From: Hymenobacter sp. BRD128 | Lineage (GTDB): Bacteria > Bacteroidota > Bacteroidia > Cytophagales > Hymenobacteraceae | Length of the DNA stretch: 64,000 nucleotides | Direction: 5' to 3' | Assembly: GCF_013256625.1 (NCBI RefSeq) | Contig: NZ_CP053908.1 | Span: 3,844,001-3,908,000, forward strand | Shown here: piece after piece, positions 25,181-33,882 of the stretch | Layout of the letters: every line of letters starts with the position of its first letter | How positions within the stretch are numbered: position 1 is the stretch's first letter | Translations under genes and position numbers: made by a program | Notes under the pieces: generated by a model | The model's database searches: none | What the model was told of the DNA's origin: nothing | The model's input: only the letters and a program-made list of their open reading frames with translations

Positions 25181-27031
25181 ATGCGTTATTCGTTGTTGCT
25201 TTTGCCCGCCGGCTGGCTAGCCCTGGCGGCCCCGCTGCACGCCCAGAACCTGCCGGGCGGGCCGCCCCGCCCCGGCACCTGGGCACCCATCGACGCGCCC
25301 ACGCTGGCCCGCGACTACGCCCACCGGGGCGAATACGAGAAGGCCGCTTTTCTCTTCGAGAAATTGAAAAGCGACGAGCAGACCTCGCCCGCCGTGCTGC
25401 CCGACTACCTGGCCACGCTGCAAGCTCTGAAGCGCTACAAGGACGCCGAGAAGCTGGTGAAGAAAGCCATCAAGCAGCACCCCGAGGAAGGCAGCTACGG
25501 CGTGGCGCTGGGTGCGCTCTACGCGGCCGCCGGCGACCCGGCGGCGGCCGACAAGCAGTACCAGCGCGTGGTGAGCCAGCTCACGCCGGCGCTGGTGCAG
25601 CCGGTGGCAGCCGAGTTCAGCAAGCGGGAGCTGCCGGTATGGGCCGAGCGCGCCTACCTGCGCGGCCGCGAGCTAGCCAAGAACAATACCGGGTACGCGC
25701 CGCAGCTCATCCAGCTTTATACCCAGAGCCAGGAGCAGGAAAAGCTGCTGAGTGAAACCCTGCACCTGGTGGAACGCGACGAGCAGCAGCTGCCCTTCGT
25801 GCGCAATATGCTCCAGAATGCCCTGCACGAGGAAAAGGACTTCGACACGCTGGAGAAAATTTTGCTGACCAAGGTGCAGGCCCAGCCCGACCAGCAGGCC
25901 TACAGCGAGTTGCTACTGTGGCTGCAGGTGCAGCGCCACGACTTTGCCGGCGCCCTGGTGCAGGTGCGGGCCCTCGACCGGCGCACCGGCGCCCAGGGCG
26001 CCCGGGTGCTGAACCTGGCCGGTATCGCGCAGCGCAACCGCGACTACGCCACGGCCATCGCGGCCTGCGAATACGTGGTGCGCGAGTACCGCACCGGCCC
26101 CAACTACGGACTAGCCCGCCAGCTGCTGCTGCAAGCCCGCGAGGCCCAGGTGCGCGATACCTACCCCGTAGACCCCGCCCAGGTGCAGGCCCTAGCGGCT
26201 GACTATGAGAAGCTGCTCACCGAGCTGGGCCGCACGCCTGACGCTGCGCCCGTAATGCGCCAGCTCGCCAATCTCTACGCCTTCCAGCTCGACAACAAGC
26301 CCAAGGCGATGGCGCTGCTGCAAGAAGTAATTGCCATGCCCCGCGCCTCGGCCGACGTGGTAGACGAGGCCAAAACCACCCTCGGCGACCTGTACTTGCT
26401 GAAGGGCGAGCCCTGGGAGGCCACGCTGCTCTACTCGCAGGTAGAGAAGGCGCACCCCGAGGCGCCGCTAGGCTACGAGGCCAAGCTGCGCAACGCCCGC
26501 CTCAGCTACTTCGCCGGCGACTTCAAGCTGGCCCAGAGCCACCTCGACATTCTCAAGGAAGCCACCACCCGCGAAATCGCCAACGACGCCATGCAGCTCT
26601 CGCTGCTCATCCAGGAAAGCACCGCGGAGGACACCCTGGGGCTAGCCCTCAAGGACTACGCGGCCGTGGAAGAATTGGTGTTTCAAAACAAAATTCCGCA
26701 GGCCGAAACGGGCCTCGACGCGCTGCTGCGCAAGTACCCCGGCCACGCCCTGCAAGACGATGCGCTGTTTCTGAAAGCCAAGCTGCAGCGCCGCACCGGC
26801 GACTATGCCGCCGCCGTGAGCACCCTAGCCCAGATTACGGGCAACCCTAAGTACGACGTGCTCAGCGACGACGCGCTGTTTCTGATGGCCGAGATTCAGG
26901 ACGAAAACCTGAAGGACAAAGCCAAGGCGCAGGAGCTGTACCAGCAGGTGCTCACCAAGTACCCCGGCAGCATCTACGTGGCCGAGGCCCGTAAGCGCTT
27001 CCGGCGGCTGCGCGGCGATGCGGTGCAGTAG
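25181..27031 (+). CDS. Secreted TPR protein
   Basis: The 616-residue protein starts with a signal peptide (SLLLLPAGWLALAAPLHAQ, cleavage near residue 22). At least eight tetratricopeptide-like repeats follow along its length, such as YAHRGEYEKAAFLFEKLKSD near the N-terminus and ALFLMAEIQDENLKDKAKA near the C-terminus. It is likely periplasmic and acts as a scaffold for protein interactions. The ATG at 25181 places the signal peptide at the N-terminus. It is separated from the PpiD gene by a terminator. No specific partner is known. Confidence 0.82.
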   Translation: MRYSLLLLPAGWLALAAPLHAQNLPGGPPRPGTWAPIDAPTLARDYAHRGEYEKAAFLFEKLKSDEQTSPAVLPDYLATLQALKRYKDAEKLVKKAIKQHPEEGSYGVALGALYAAAGDPAAADKQYQRVVSQLTPALVQPVAAEFSKRELPVWAERAYLRGRELAKNNTGYAPQLIQLYTQSQEQEKLLSETLHLVERDEQQLPFVRNMLQNALHEEKDFDTLEKILLTKVQAQPDQQAYSELLLWLQVQRHDFAGALVQVRALDRRTGAQGARVLNLAGIAQRNRDYATAIAACEYVVREYRTGPNYGLARQLLLQAREAQVRDTYPVDPAQVQALAADYEKLLTELGRTPDAAPVMRQLANLYAFQLDNKPKAMALLQEVIAMPRASADVVDEAKTTLGDLYLLKGEPWEATLLYSQVEKAHPEAPLGYEAKLRNARLSYFAGDFKLAQSHLDILKEATTREIANDAMQLSLLIQESTAEDTLGLALKDYAAVEELVFQNKIPQAETGLDALLRKYPGHALQDDALFLKAKLQRRTGDYAAAVSTLAQITGNPKYDVLSDDALFLMAEIQDENLKDKAKAQELYQQVLTKYPGSIYVAEARKRFRRLRGDAVQ

Positions 27032-27064
27032 GGATTCGTATAAAAATTATTATAAATACTTGTT

Positions 27065-27598
27065 TTACAATAAGTACGCGACCGCACGCCGAATTTGTCC
27101 GGTCCACTCCTTACGGTATCGTTCGCGTCCTGCATCTGGAATGTAAGAAATAGGACTACCCGGTTCAAAGAAGAATCGGCGAGAGGCATCCATATAAATA
27201 ACCTGCTCTTTTAAACCATACATCACGGGCGGAACAAACCTGAGTCTGTCTTCTTGCTTAGTTGCACCCGTTTTAGCAAGGGCTGAATAAGTGAAGAGGT
27301 GAGTTCCGTGAACGAGTGCACCACTAGTCATAATGGTATCTCGTCGGATAAGCCAATACGTGGTTGTATTACCCCTCTTTAGTAAAAAGACACTAGTTGC
27401 GCTTTGCTTATTTCGTAACGTGGGCTGATAGATTAATATCGGCAGGGAGTGTGTATGTTCACCCTTAATCAAACGCTCGATAGCCGTTTTGTCTGGGTAG
27501 TTAATAATTTGAATGTAAGGGTTTTGAGTATAATTCCGTTGAACGAGCAGTGATATGACGCACGATAGGGGATATAAAGCGTACATGGAAAAGCTCAA
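27065..27598 (-). CDS. AT-rich hypothetical protein
   Basis: The 177-residue protein has no recognised domain. The N-terminus (MYALYPLSCVISLLV) contains a possible lipobox (PLSC) but lacks the usual positive charges. The remainder is rich in Thr, Tyr and Arg, with a TTTYWLIRRDTIM segment and an aromatic end. Codon use and base composition are more AT-rich than flanking genes, which suggests transfer. It faces the TPR gene tail-to-tail. Confidence 0.55.
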   Translation of the reverse strand: MSFSMYALYPLSCVISLLVQRNYTQNPYIQIINYPDKTAIERLIKGEHTHSLPILIYQPTLRNKQSATSVFLLKRGNTTTYWLIRRDTIMTSGALVHGTHLFTYSALAKTGATKQEDRLRFVPPVMYGLKEQVIYMDASRRFFFEPGSPISYIPDAGRERYRKEWTGQIRRAVAYLL

Positions 27599-27660
27599 AT
27601 ACTATTTTGTGGAAAACGCTATTCAACGGAGGCACGTATGCTTATATCACTGCTGTCACC

Positions 27661-27774
27661 CTACCCAAAAAACACGAACATCAGCGCTAGGGCTAGGATG
27701 AAGACGAGGTACATCAGGCCATCGGACAAAATATACTGGCGGTAGCGCTGGTAAAAGGCACGAAGGCGGGGCAT
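27661..27774 (-). CDS. 37-residue single-pass membrane protein
   Basis: The frame reads MPRLRAFYQRYRQYILSDGL and then a hydrophobic stretch (MYLVFILALALMFVFFG) to TAG. A basic, aromatic N-terminal half followed by one membrane helix is a common pattern for real small proteins in Bacteroidota. It is divergent from recJ with an 80-bp gap. It has no recognised function. Confidence rests on composition and position only. Confidence 0.55.
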   Translation of the reverse strand: MPRLRAFYQRYRQYILSDGLMYLVFILALALMFVFFG

Positions 27775-27822
27775 GGCAAGGGGAGAAGGAGGCTAGCGAA
27801 GGTACGGCGGCTATTTTTTGCG

Positions 27823-27830
27823 TACTTTTG
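27823..27830 (+). promoter_or_regulatory. -7 promoter box upstream of recJ
   Basis: TACTTTTG matches TAnnTTTG and lies 24 bases before the recJ ATG at 27855. No clear -33 TTG is found about 20 bases upstream. Confidence 0.4.
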
Positions 27831-27854
27831 GGGCTATCCTTGTCCGAAAAATTA

Positions 27855-29729
27855 ATGGCTGTTATACCGCTCAAGCGCTGGAATATCGCGCCCGAACCCG
27901 ACCCCACCGCGGTGGCCGGGCTGGGGCAGGCGCTGGGTATCAGCCCAGTACTAGCCCGCCTGCTGGTGCAACGCGGCATCGCAACGCCCGCCGCCGCTCA
28001 CGATTTTTTTGAGCCCGACCTGGCCAACCTGGCCTCGCCCTGGCTGATGTGCGACATGGACCGGGCGGTGGAGCGCCTGCGCCGCGCCCTCGACGGGGGC
28101 GAAAAAATCCTGGTGCTCGGCGACTACGATGTGGATGGCATTACGTCGGTAGCGCTGATAATCAGCTTCTTGCGGCCGCTAGCCGAAAGCCCCGACCTGC
28201 CCGAAGAGCAAAGCCGCTTTCAGCCCTACATCCCCGACCGGCACCGCGAGGGCTACGGCATCTCGATGCAGGCCGTAGACTACGCGCAGCAGCACGGCTT
28301 TGGCCTGATAGTGGCCCTCGACTGCGGCATAAAAGCCGTGGAGCAGGTAGCCTACGCGAATACACAGGGCCTCGATTTTATTATCTGCGACCACCACCTG
28401 CCCGGCGATGAGCTGCCGCCCGCCGTGGCCGTGCTCGACCCCAAGCGCCTCGATTGCAACTATCCGTATCCCGAGCTGTCGGGCTGCGGCGTGGGCTTCA
28501 AGCTCTTGCAAGCCTACACCGAAAAATACCACCTGCCGCTAGCCCCCCTCTACGCCCAGCTCGACCTCGTGACGGTGAGCATCGCGGCCGATGTGGTGCC
28601 CGTGACTGGCGAAAACCGCATTCTGGCCGCCCACGGCCTGCGCCGCTTCAACGTGACCCAGGCGGCGGCTTTTGCCGCGCCCCAGCCCTCGGCCCTGGCC
28701 GCCGCCGATACTCTGGATGGCCCGGCACCGCTAGCCCCCGCGCCCGCTGAGGTGGCTGGCGAAGGGCTACGCCCTGGCCTGGCCGCCCTGCACGAGCTAG
28801 CCACGCCGCGCCAGGGGCCACTGAGCCTCAGCTCGTTGGTGTTTGGGTTTGCGCCGCGCATCAACGCGGCCGGGCGCATGGGCGACGCCCACCGCGCCGT
28901 AAATATGCTGCTGGCCAGCACTCAGCAGGAAGCGCGCTACACCGCCGAGGTGGTGGACCACATGAACCAGGAGCGCCGGCTCTCTGACGCGCGCACCACC
29001 CAGGAGGCCCTGGCGCTCATCGCCGAAGACCCCGACGGCGCCACGGCGCCCGCCACCGTGCTCTACCAGCCGCACTGGCCGCAGGGCGTGCTGGGCATCG
29101 TGGCTTCGCGCTGCCTCGACCAGTACTACCGCCCCACGGTCATCCTGACCGAGCGCGATGGGCTAGCCACAGGCTCGGCCCGCTCCGTAGCAGGCTTCGA
29201 CGTGCACGACGTACTGGAGGCCTGCGCGCCGCTGCTGCGGCAGTTTGGCGGGCACAAGGCGGCGGCGGGGCTAGCCCTGCCCATCGAAAACGTGCCGGCC
29301 TTTAAGGCGCAGTTTATGCGCGAGGTGGCGGCGCGGCTGCCCGTGGGCCAGCTGCCGGTGCGCCCCGTTGAAATAGACGCCGAGTTGGACTTTACGCAGC
29401 TGACCGAGGAGTTTTTGCTCCAGCTGGCCCGCCTGGAGCCGTTTGGGCCGGGCAACCCCACGCCGATTTTCGCGACCCACCACGTGCGGGCGGTGCCGGG
29501 CTCGGTGCGGCCCGTGGGCCAAGCCGGCCATCTCAAAATCAGGCTGATGCAGCCGGGGCAGTCGCCAGGTATGGTACTCGAAGGCATTGGCTTTGGGCTG
29601 GGGCATTATTTGCCGCGCCTGCTCGAAGCGCCCGAAGTAGCATTTAGCGTATGCTATACGCTGGAAATGAATGAGTTTCGGGGCCAACGCACCTTGCAGC
29701 TGCGGCTACTCGACCTGCGCTGGGAGTAG
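27855..29729 (+). CDS. recJ: Single-stranded-DNA-specific exonuclease RecJ
   Basis: RecJ degrades single-stranded DNA 5' to 3' in recombination and mismatch repair. The 624-residue product has the DHH-family motifs: LVLGDYDVDGITS (about residues 86-98), VALDCGIK and ICDHHLPGDELPPAVAVLDPK (about 175-201), then APRINAAGRMGDA for motif IV. A DHHA1 domain follows (VLGIVASRCLDQYYRPTVI, GFDVHDVLEACAPLL and GGHKAAAGL). A proline/alanine-rich insert at about residues 270-315 is longer than in E. coli RecJ. The ATG at 27855 is preferred to a TTG nine codons upstream. Confidence 0.95.
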   Translation: MAVIPLKRWNIAPEPDPTAVAGLGQALGISPVLARLLVQRGIATPAAAHDFFEPDLANLASPWLMCDMDRAVERLRRALDGGEKILVLGDYDVDGITSVALIISFLRPLAESPDLPEEQSRFQPYIPDRHREGYGISMQAVDYAQQHGFGLIVALDCGIKAVEQVAYANTQGLDFIICDHHLPGDELPPAVAVLDPKRLDCNYPYPELSGCGVGFKLLQAYTEKYHLPLAPLYAQLDLVTVSIAADVVPVTGENRILAAHGLRRFNVTQAAAFAAPQPSALAAADTLDGPAPLAPAPAEVAGEGLRPGLAALHELATPRQGPLSLSSLVFGFAPRINAAGRMGDAHRAVNMLLASTQQEARYTAEVVDHMNQERRLSDARTTQEALALIAEDPDGATAPATVLYQPHWPQGVLGIVASRCLDQYYRPTVILTERDGLATGSARSVAGFDVHDVLEACAPLLRQFGGHKAAAGLALPIENVPAFKAQFMREVAARLPVGQLPVRPVEIDAELDFTQLTEEFLLQLARLEPFGPGNPTPIFATHHVRAVPGSVRPVGQAGHLKIRLMQPGQSPGMVLEGIGFGLGHYLPRLLEAPEVAFSVCYTLEMNEFRGQRTLQLRLLDLRWE

Positions 29730-29732
29730 AGA

Positions 29733-29855
29733 AGTGTTGAAGGTTAGGTTATAAAAGGTGAAGGAGGTAGGGTAAATCTTTTCTACCCTCCGTAATAGTC
29801 AGACTGAGCACGTAGGCTGGCTTTCTGGCTCATTTAAAACGCAACCTTCAACACT
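29733..29855. repeat. Inverted repeat between recJ and the exonuclease gene
   Basis: AGTGTTGAAGGTT (29733-29745) is repeated in perfect inverted form at 29843-29855, with smaller inverted pieces (GGTAGGGTA...TACCCTCC) inside. Its role is unknown; it may terminate recJ or belong to a longer repeat family. Confidence 0.45.
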
Positions 29856-29868
29856 CACTCTTTCCACT

Positions 29869-30489
29869 GTGCGCTACGTCTCGCTCGACCTCGAAACCAG
29901 CGGCTCTGACCCACTGCGCCACCAGGTGCTGGAGCTGGCGGCCGTAGTAGAAGATACCCGCCGCACCGCCACGACGCCGCTGGCCGAGCTGCCGGCTTTC
30001 CGCCGCGCCCTACGCTACCGCGAAGTGACGGGTACGCCCGGCGCGCTAGCTCTCAACGCCCGCCTGCTGGTGGAGCTGGCCGATAAAAGCAAATCTGACG
30101 CCCCCGACATCTGCCGCCCCGAGGAGGTGCTGGCCCAGCTGCGCGAGTTCCTGCTCGCCCACGGCTTCAAAACCGACAAAAAAGATTGCGTGAGCATCAC
30201 GCTGGCCGGCAAAAATGTGGGCACCTTCGACCTGCTTTTTCTGCGAGAATTGCCCGGTTGGGGCACTTTGGTGAAGGCTGAGCCCGCCGTGCTCGACCCG
30301 GCTGCCTTCTACCTCAACTGGCACAAAGACTCGCGCCTGCCGAGCCTGCTCATCTGCCAGGCCCGGGCCGGCGACGCCGAGCCCCACGTAGCCCACGAGG
30401 CCCTAGCCGATGCCCTGGAAGTGGTGCGCCTGCTGCGGCCGTTTTACGAGCACCCGGTTTACCAGAAAGTCCGGGAGCACGGAGCGTAA
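29869..30489 (+). CDS. DEDD-family 3'-5' exonuclease (DnaQ/oligoribonuclease-like)
   Basis: The 206-residue protein has the three exonuclease motifs of the DnaQ superfamily: SLDLETSGSD (Exo I, residues 5-14) with the paired D and E, GKNVGTFDLLFL (Exo II, about 118-129) and HEALADALEVVRLL (Exo III, with His and Asp of the DEDDh type, about 178-191). It could trim DNA or short RNA. The start is a GTG. It sits downstream of recJ, with an inverted repeat between. Confidence 0.85.
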   Translation: MRYVSLDLETSGSDPLRHQVLELAAVVEDTRRTATTPLAELPAFRRALRYREVTGTPGALALNARLLVELADKSKSDAPDICRPEEVLAQLREFLLAHGFKTDKKDCVSITLAGKNVGTFDLLFLRELPGWGTLVKAEPAVLDPAAFYLNWHKDSRLPSLLICQARAGDAEPHVAHEALADALEVVRLLRPFYEHPVYQKVREHGA

Positions 30490-30500
30490 GCAGCAAAATG

Positions 30501-30598
30501 GAACGTCATGCTGAGCCCCGCGAGGCACCTCGCCCGCGCCGCTAGGGGGTACTTTCCTAACGGCGGCGAGATGCTTCGCAGGGCTCGGTATGACGTTC
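30501..30598. repeat. Intergenic palindromic repeat, ACGTCATGCTGAGC family, copy 1
   Basis: Arms at 30501-30518 and 30581-30598 are inverted copies with two mismatches, both containing ACGTCAT and GAGC. The same element recurs at 31930-32014. It is located between the exonuclease and the TPM genes. Confidence 0.75.
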
Positions 30599-30623
30599 TT
30601 TTCAAGGCCGCCAAGTGTAGAAA

Positions 30624-31437
30624 TTACCAGCTGCCGCTAGCCCCGCCGCCGCCGCTGCTGCCGCCGCCAAAGCCCCCGAAGCCGCCTCCGCCGCCACCCC
30701 CACCGCCCCAGCCGCCGCCGCCGAATACGCCGCGGCCACCCGAGAAATCGCCGAAGATGATGGGGGGAATGAAGCCCCCCCGCGCCCGCCCCGGCCGCCC
30801 CCCCGCGCGAGCGCAGGATGAAAAACAGCACCAGCACCCCAATAATTATCCAGAAGCCCGGTCCCGAGCCCGAGTGGTCGCGGCTACCTTGCTGCTGCAC
30901 CTGGCTGGGGTCGGCCTTGTATTCGCCCTTGGCGAGGGCAATGAGCTGGTCGGTGCCCCGGTCGAGGCCCGCGTAGTAATTATTTTCCTTGAAAGCAGGC
31001 ACCAGCGTATTGCTGATGATGCGCTTGGCCAGGGCGTCGGGCACGGCGCCTTCGAGGCCGTAGCCGGTCTGAATACGGGCCAAGTGCTCCTGCTTGGCCA
31101 CCAGCACCAAGATGCCGTTGTCTTTGCCCTTGCGCCCGATGCCCCAGCTCTCGTACAGCTTCTGAGCATAGTCGGCAATGTCGTTGCCATCGAGTGAGGG
31201 TACGGTAACCACCGCAATCTGCGACGAAGTGCTGTCGTCGTAGGCCACCAGCTTCTGCTCCAGGGCCGCCACCTCCTGCGGCTGCATCAAGCCAGCCAGG
31301 TCATTGACGAGGTGCGGAGGGTCGGGGCGCGCGGGCACGTTTTGGGCCTGCGCCGCCAGTACCAGGCCTAGCCACAAGGCCAGCAGCCAGGCCCAGCCAG
31401 CCGGGCTACGAAGCCGAAAAGTAAGGAAAGTATTCAT
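30624..31437 (-). CDS. TPM-domain protein of the YgcG type, frame broken at a G7 tract
   Basis: The protein starts with a signal peptide (LALWLGLVLAAQAQ). A TPM phosphatase-like domain follows at about residues 40-185 (VNDLAGLMQPQEVAALEQKL, then SSQIAVVTVPSLDG, YAQKLYESWGIG, KDNGILVLVA and YGLEGAVPDALA), then one transmembrane helix (FWIIIGVLVLFFIL). The expected end of the family is a Gly/Ser-rich tail finishing GASGSW. Here that tail is in another frame and ends at 30624. Removing one G from either of two G7 tracts (plus-strand C runs at 30775-30781 or 30798-30804) restores it. Read without correction the frame ends at 30637 in an implausible Arg/Trp-rich tail. Its start overlaps the preceding TPM gene by 4 bases. 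Confidence 0.78.
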
Positions 31438-31898
31438 CGGCCAGGGGTAGGATAGGGGGCGTCGTCGCCGTAAGAAATTTCGTCGTCCAGCTCATTTACG
31501 TCGGTGGCCGCGTTGTAGGGGAAGAGTTGCCGCAGTTGCTCGCCCACCAGCCGGATGCCGCGCTCCAGGCCCGTCACGTACTGCTCCTGCCGGAAATGGC
31601 CCACCACGGTTTCCTTCACTTCCTCCCAAAAGTCGTCGGGCACCGAGGCATTAATGCCCGCGTCGCCTACCACGGCAAACTGCCGCGTTTGCCAGGCCAG
31701 GTAAAACAGCACCCCGTTGCGCAGCTTGGTGTGGTGCATTTTCAGCTCGGCAAACACCTGCGCGGCGCGGTCGAGGGGCTCGGGCGTGGGGCACTTGTCT
31801 TCGAGGTGCAGCCGGATTTCGCCCGACGTGCGCAGCTCGGCCGCCTTGATGGCGGCCACCAGCGCTGCTTCCTGAGCAGGGGTGAGGGGGTGGGTCAT
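31434..31898 (-). CDS. TPM-domain protein (Psb32/YgcG-like)
   Basis: The 154-residue protein carries a TPM domain without an obvious signal peptide: HPLTPAQEAALVAAIKAAE, SGEIRLHLED, AAQVFAELKMHHTKLRNG and FAVVGDAGINASVPDDFW. Short TPM proteins of this type regularly accompany a longer YgcG-like protein and a LemA lipoprotein, as here. The ATG at 31898 is preferred to a frame start 13 codons upstream. Its stop overlaps the ATG of the longer TPM gene (ATGA), so they are translationally coupled. Function is unproven. Confidence 0.85.
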   Translation of the reverse strand: MTHPLTPAQEAALVAAIKAAELRTSGEIRLHLEDKCPTPEPLDRAAQVFAELKMHHTKLRNGVLFYLAWQTRQFAVVGDAGINASVPDDFWEEVKETVVGHFRQEQYVTGLERGIRLVGEQLRQLFPYNAATDVNELDDEISYGDDAPYPTPGR

Positions 31899-31929
31899 GG
31901 GGAATAAAAGACTATTTGCAAAACAATAA

Positions 31930-32014
31930 AACGTCATGCTGAGCTTATCGAAGCATCGCTACCGCGCCGCGCTTACGAAGCGAGCGAGATGCTTCGGCAA
32001 GCTCAGCATGACGT
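31930..32014. repeat. Intergenic palindromic repeat, ACGTCATGCTGAGC family, copy 2
   Basis: Arms at about 31930-31957 and 31988-32014 are nearly perfect inverted copies, with the core ACGTCATGCTGAGCTTATCG. It lies between the lemA gene and the TPM gene, inside an otherwise co-directional operon, so it may modulate read-through. Confidence 0.75.
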
Positions 32015-32034
32015 TCTAAGGGGCTAGTCAGCTG

Positions 32035-32667
32035 TTATTTGCTGCCGGCCGGGGTGTTGCCGCCCGATGGCGCGTTGCCGCCCATATCGCCAAAATCAAC
32101 CTTAGGTGCCTCCTTGGCTGAGGCATCGGCCTCGAAATAGCCCTTGGGCGGGAAGCCGAACATGCCCGCGAACAAGTTATTCGGGAACGAGCGCGTAAAG
32201 GTGTTATAGTCGTTCACGTCGGCATTGAACTTGTTGCGCTCCACGTTGATGCGGTTTTCGGTGCCCTCAATCTGCGCCTGCAATTCCTGGAAGTTGGCAT
32301 TAGCTTTTAGCTCCGGGTAGTTCTCGCTCACGGCCAGCAGGCGGCCTAGCCCGGCCGAAAGCTGGCTCTGGGCGGCCTGAAACTTCTGGATGTTTTCGGG
32401 CGTCAGCTGGTCGGCATTGAGCTGCACGCTGGTAGCCTTGGCGCGGGCTTCGATAACACCTTCGAGGGTTGACTTCTCGAAGTTAGCGGCGCCCTTCACC
32501 GTATTCACGAGGTTGGGGATGAGGTCGGCGCGGCGCTGGTAGGCACTTTGCACATTGGCCCACTGGCTTTTAACGGCCTGGTCGCGCTGCACCATGCCGT
32601 TGTAGCCGCACGACGATTGCGAGAGCAGCGTCACCATCGCGGCGAAGTAGAGGAGAAGGCGTTTCAT
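32035..32667 (-). CDS. LemA-family lipoprotein
   Basis: The 210-residue protein begins with a lipoprotein signal (LLSQSSC, Cys at residue 20). The LemA domain follows: YNGMVQRDQAVKSQWANVQSAY, RRADLIPNLVNTVKGAA, KSTLEGVIEARAKA, LLAVSENYPELKAN, TENRINVERNKFN and YNTFTRSFPNNLFAGMFGF. Family length is normal. It is the promoter-proximal gene of the lemA-TPM-TPM minus-strand cluster. LemA proteins are helical envelope proteins of unknown action. Confidence 0.93.
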   Translation of the reverse strand: MKRLLLYFAAMVTLLSQSSCGYNGMVQRDQAVKSQWANVQSAYQRRADLIPNLVNTVKGAANFEKSTLEGVIEARAKATSVQLNADQLTPENIQKFQAAQSQLSAGLGRLLAVSENYPELKANANFQELQAQIEGTENRINVERNKFNADVNDYNTFTRSFPNNLFAGMFGFPPKGYFEADASAKEAPKVDFGDMGGNAPSGGNTPAGSK

Positions 32668-32848
32668 AGGGGAAAGAGTTTCTAAGTGCTGGCTTTTAGC
32701 TTTGAGGCCCAGCGGTGAGAAAGAAAAGAACCGGGCGGCCGTAACTAGCGCCTAGCGGCGGCGGTTATGGTGCCCGACCGGCGCAAAGTACGCAGTCGCC
32801 CGGCAACGGTTGTACGGTTCTGTTTTTCCTGCCTTTGCCCCCTCGTCC

Positions 32849-33862
32849 ATGAAAGCTGTTATTCCCGTTGCCGGCATCGGCTCGCGCCTGCGCCCCCACA
32901 CCCACACTCAGCCCAAAAGCCTGGTGCCGGTGGCCGGCAATACCATTCTGGGCCACATCGTCGACCGCCTGCGCGGGGCCGGCCTCACCGAATTCGTGTT
33001 TATCATCGGCTACCTCGGCGATAAGATTGAGGAGTACGTGCGCCGCCACTACCCCGAGCTCCAGGTCACGTTCGTGGTGCAGGAGCCGCGCGAGGGCCTG
33101 GGCCACGCGCTGTGGCTAGCCCGCGAAACCTTTCGCCACGACCCCGACGGGGTGCTCATCCTGCTCGGCGATACCATCGTGGATGTGGACCTGCCCGCCC
33201 TGCTCGCCCAGCCCGGCACAGTGCTGGCCGTGAAAGAAGTGAAAACGCCCAGCCTCTTCGGCCTGGTCGAAACCAACGCCGCCGGCGAGGTCAGCCGCGT
33301 GGTCGAGAAGCCGCGCATTCCCAAGTCGAACTATGCCCTGGTGGGCCTCTACAAAATCGCCAACGCCGAGCGGCTGGCCGAGGCGCTGGAGTGGCTCATC
33401 AGCACCGGCCGCCGCACCCACGAGGAGTACCAGCTCACCGATGCGCTCATGCACCTTATCGAGGAAGGCGAGCCCATGCGCACCGCCGCCGTCGACAATT
33501 GGTTTGACTGTGGCCGCAAGGAAACCCTGCTCGAAGCCAACGCCCGCCTGCTCGACCGCCCCGAGTTTCGGCAGGTGCGCGCGTACCCCGAGTTTCCGGA
33601 TACGGTCATTATTCCGCCCGTCAGCATCGGCGTGGGCTGCCGCATCGAGCACGCCATCATCGGCCCCAACGTGGCCATCGGCGACCGTACCATCATCCGC
33701 CACACCATCGTGAGCGACAGCATTATCGGCTCGTACTCCGAGCTTAGCTCGGCCGTGATGAGCGACTGCATCGTGGGCTCCGATGCCTCGTTCCGGGGCC
33801 TGAACCACAGCCTCAACCTCGGCGATAATACCGAAATTGATTATAGCCAGGCTAGGCAGTAG
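32849..33862 (+). CDS. Sugar-phosphate nucleotidyltransferase
   Basis: The 337-residue protein has the nucleotidyltransferase signature AGIGSRLRPHTHTQPKSLVP at residues 7-26, which binds the NTP, then VQEPREGLGHALW, LLGDTIVD with the catalytic Asp and VEKPRIPKSN. A left-handed beta-helix tail follows (IPPVSIGVGCRIEH, IIGPNVAIGDR, VSDSIIGS). The substrate may be glucose-1-phosphate, mannose-1-phosphate or N-acetylglucosamine-1-phosphate; this cannot be told from motifs alone. A TGCCTTTG box lies at 32830-32837, 11 bases before the ATG. Confidence 0.87.
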   Translation: MKAVIPVAGIGSRLRPHTHTQPKSLVPVAGNTILGHIVDRLRGAGLTEFVFIIGYLGDKIEEYVRRHYPELQVTFVVQEPREGLGHALWLARETFRHDPDGVLILLGDTIVDVDLPALLAQPGTVLAVKEVKTPSLFGLVETNAAGEVSRVVEKPRIPKSNYALVGLYKIANAERLAEALEWLISTGRRTHEEYQLTDALMHLIEEGEPMRTAAVDNWFDCGRKETLLEANARLLDRPEFRQVRAYPEFPDTVIIPPVSIGVGCRIEHAIIGPNVAIGDRTIIRHTIVSDSIIGSYSELSSAVMSDCIVGSDASFRGLNHSLNLGDNTEIDYSQARQ

Positions 33863-33882
33863 CCTAAAGATGCGGCTTCGTG

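Noticed and set aside
30624..30842. Independent 72-codon Gly-rich minus-strand gene
   Set aside because: It is the normal C-terminal tail of the TPM/YgcG protein, shifted out of frame by a G7 tract.
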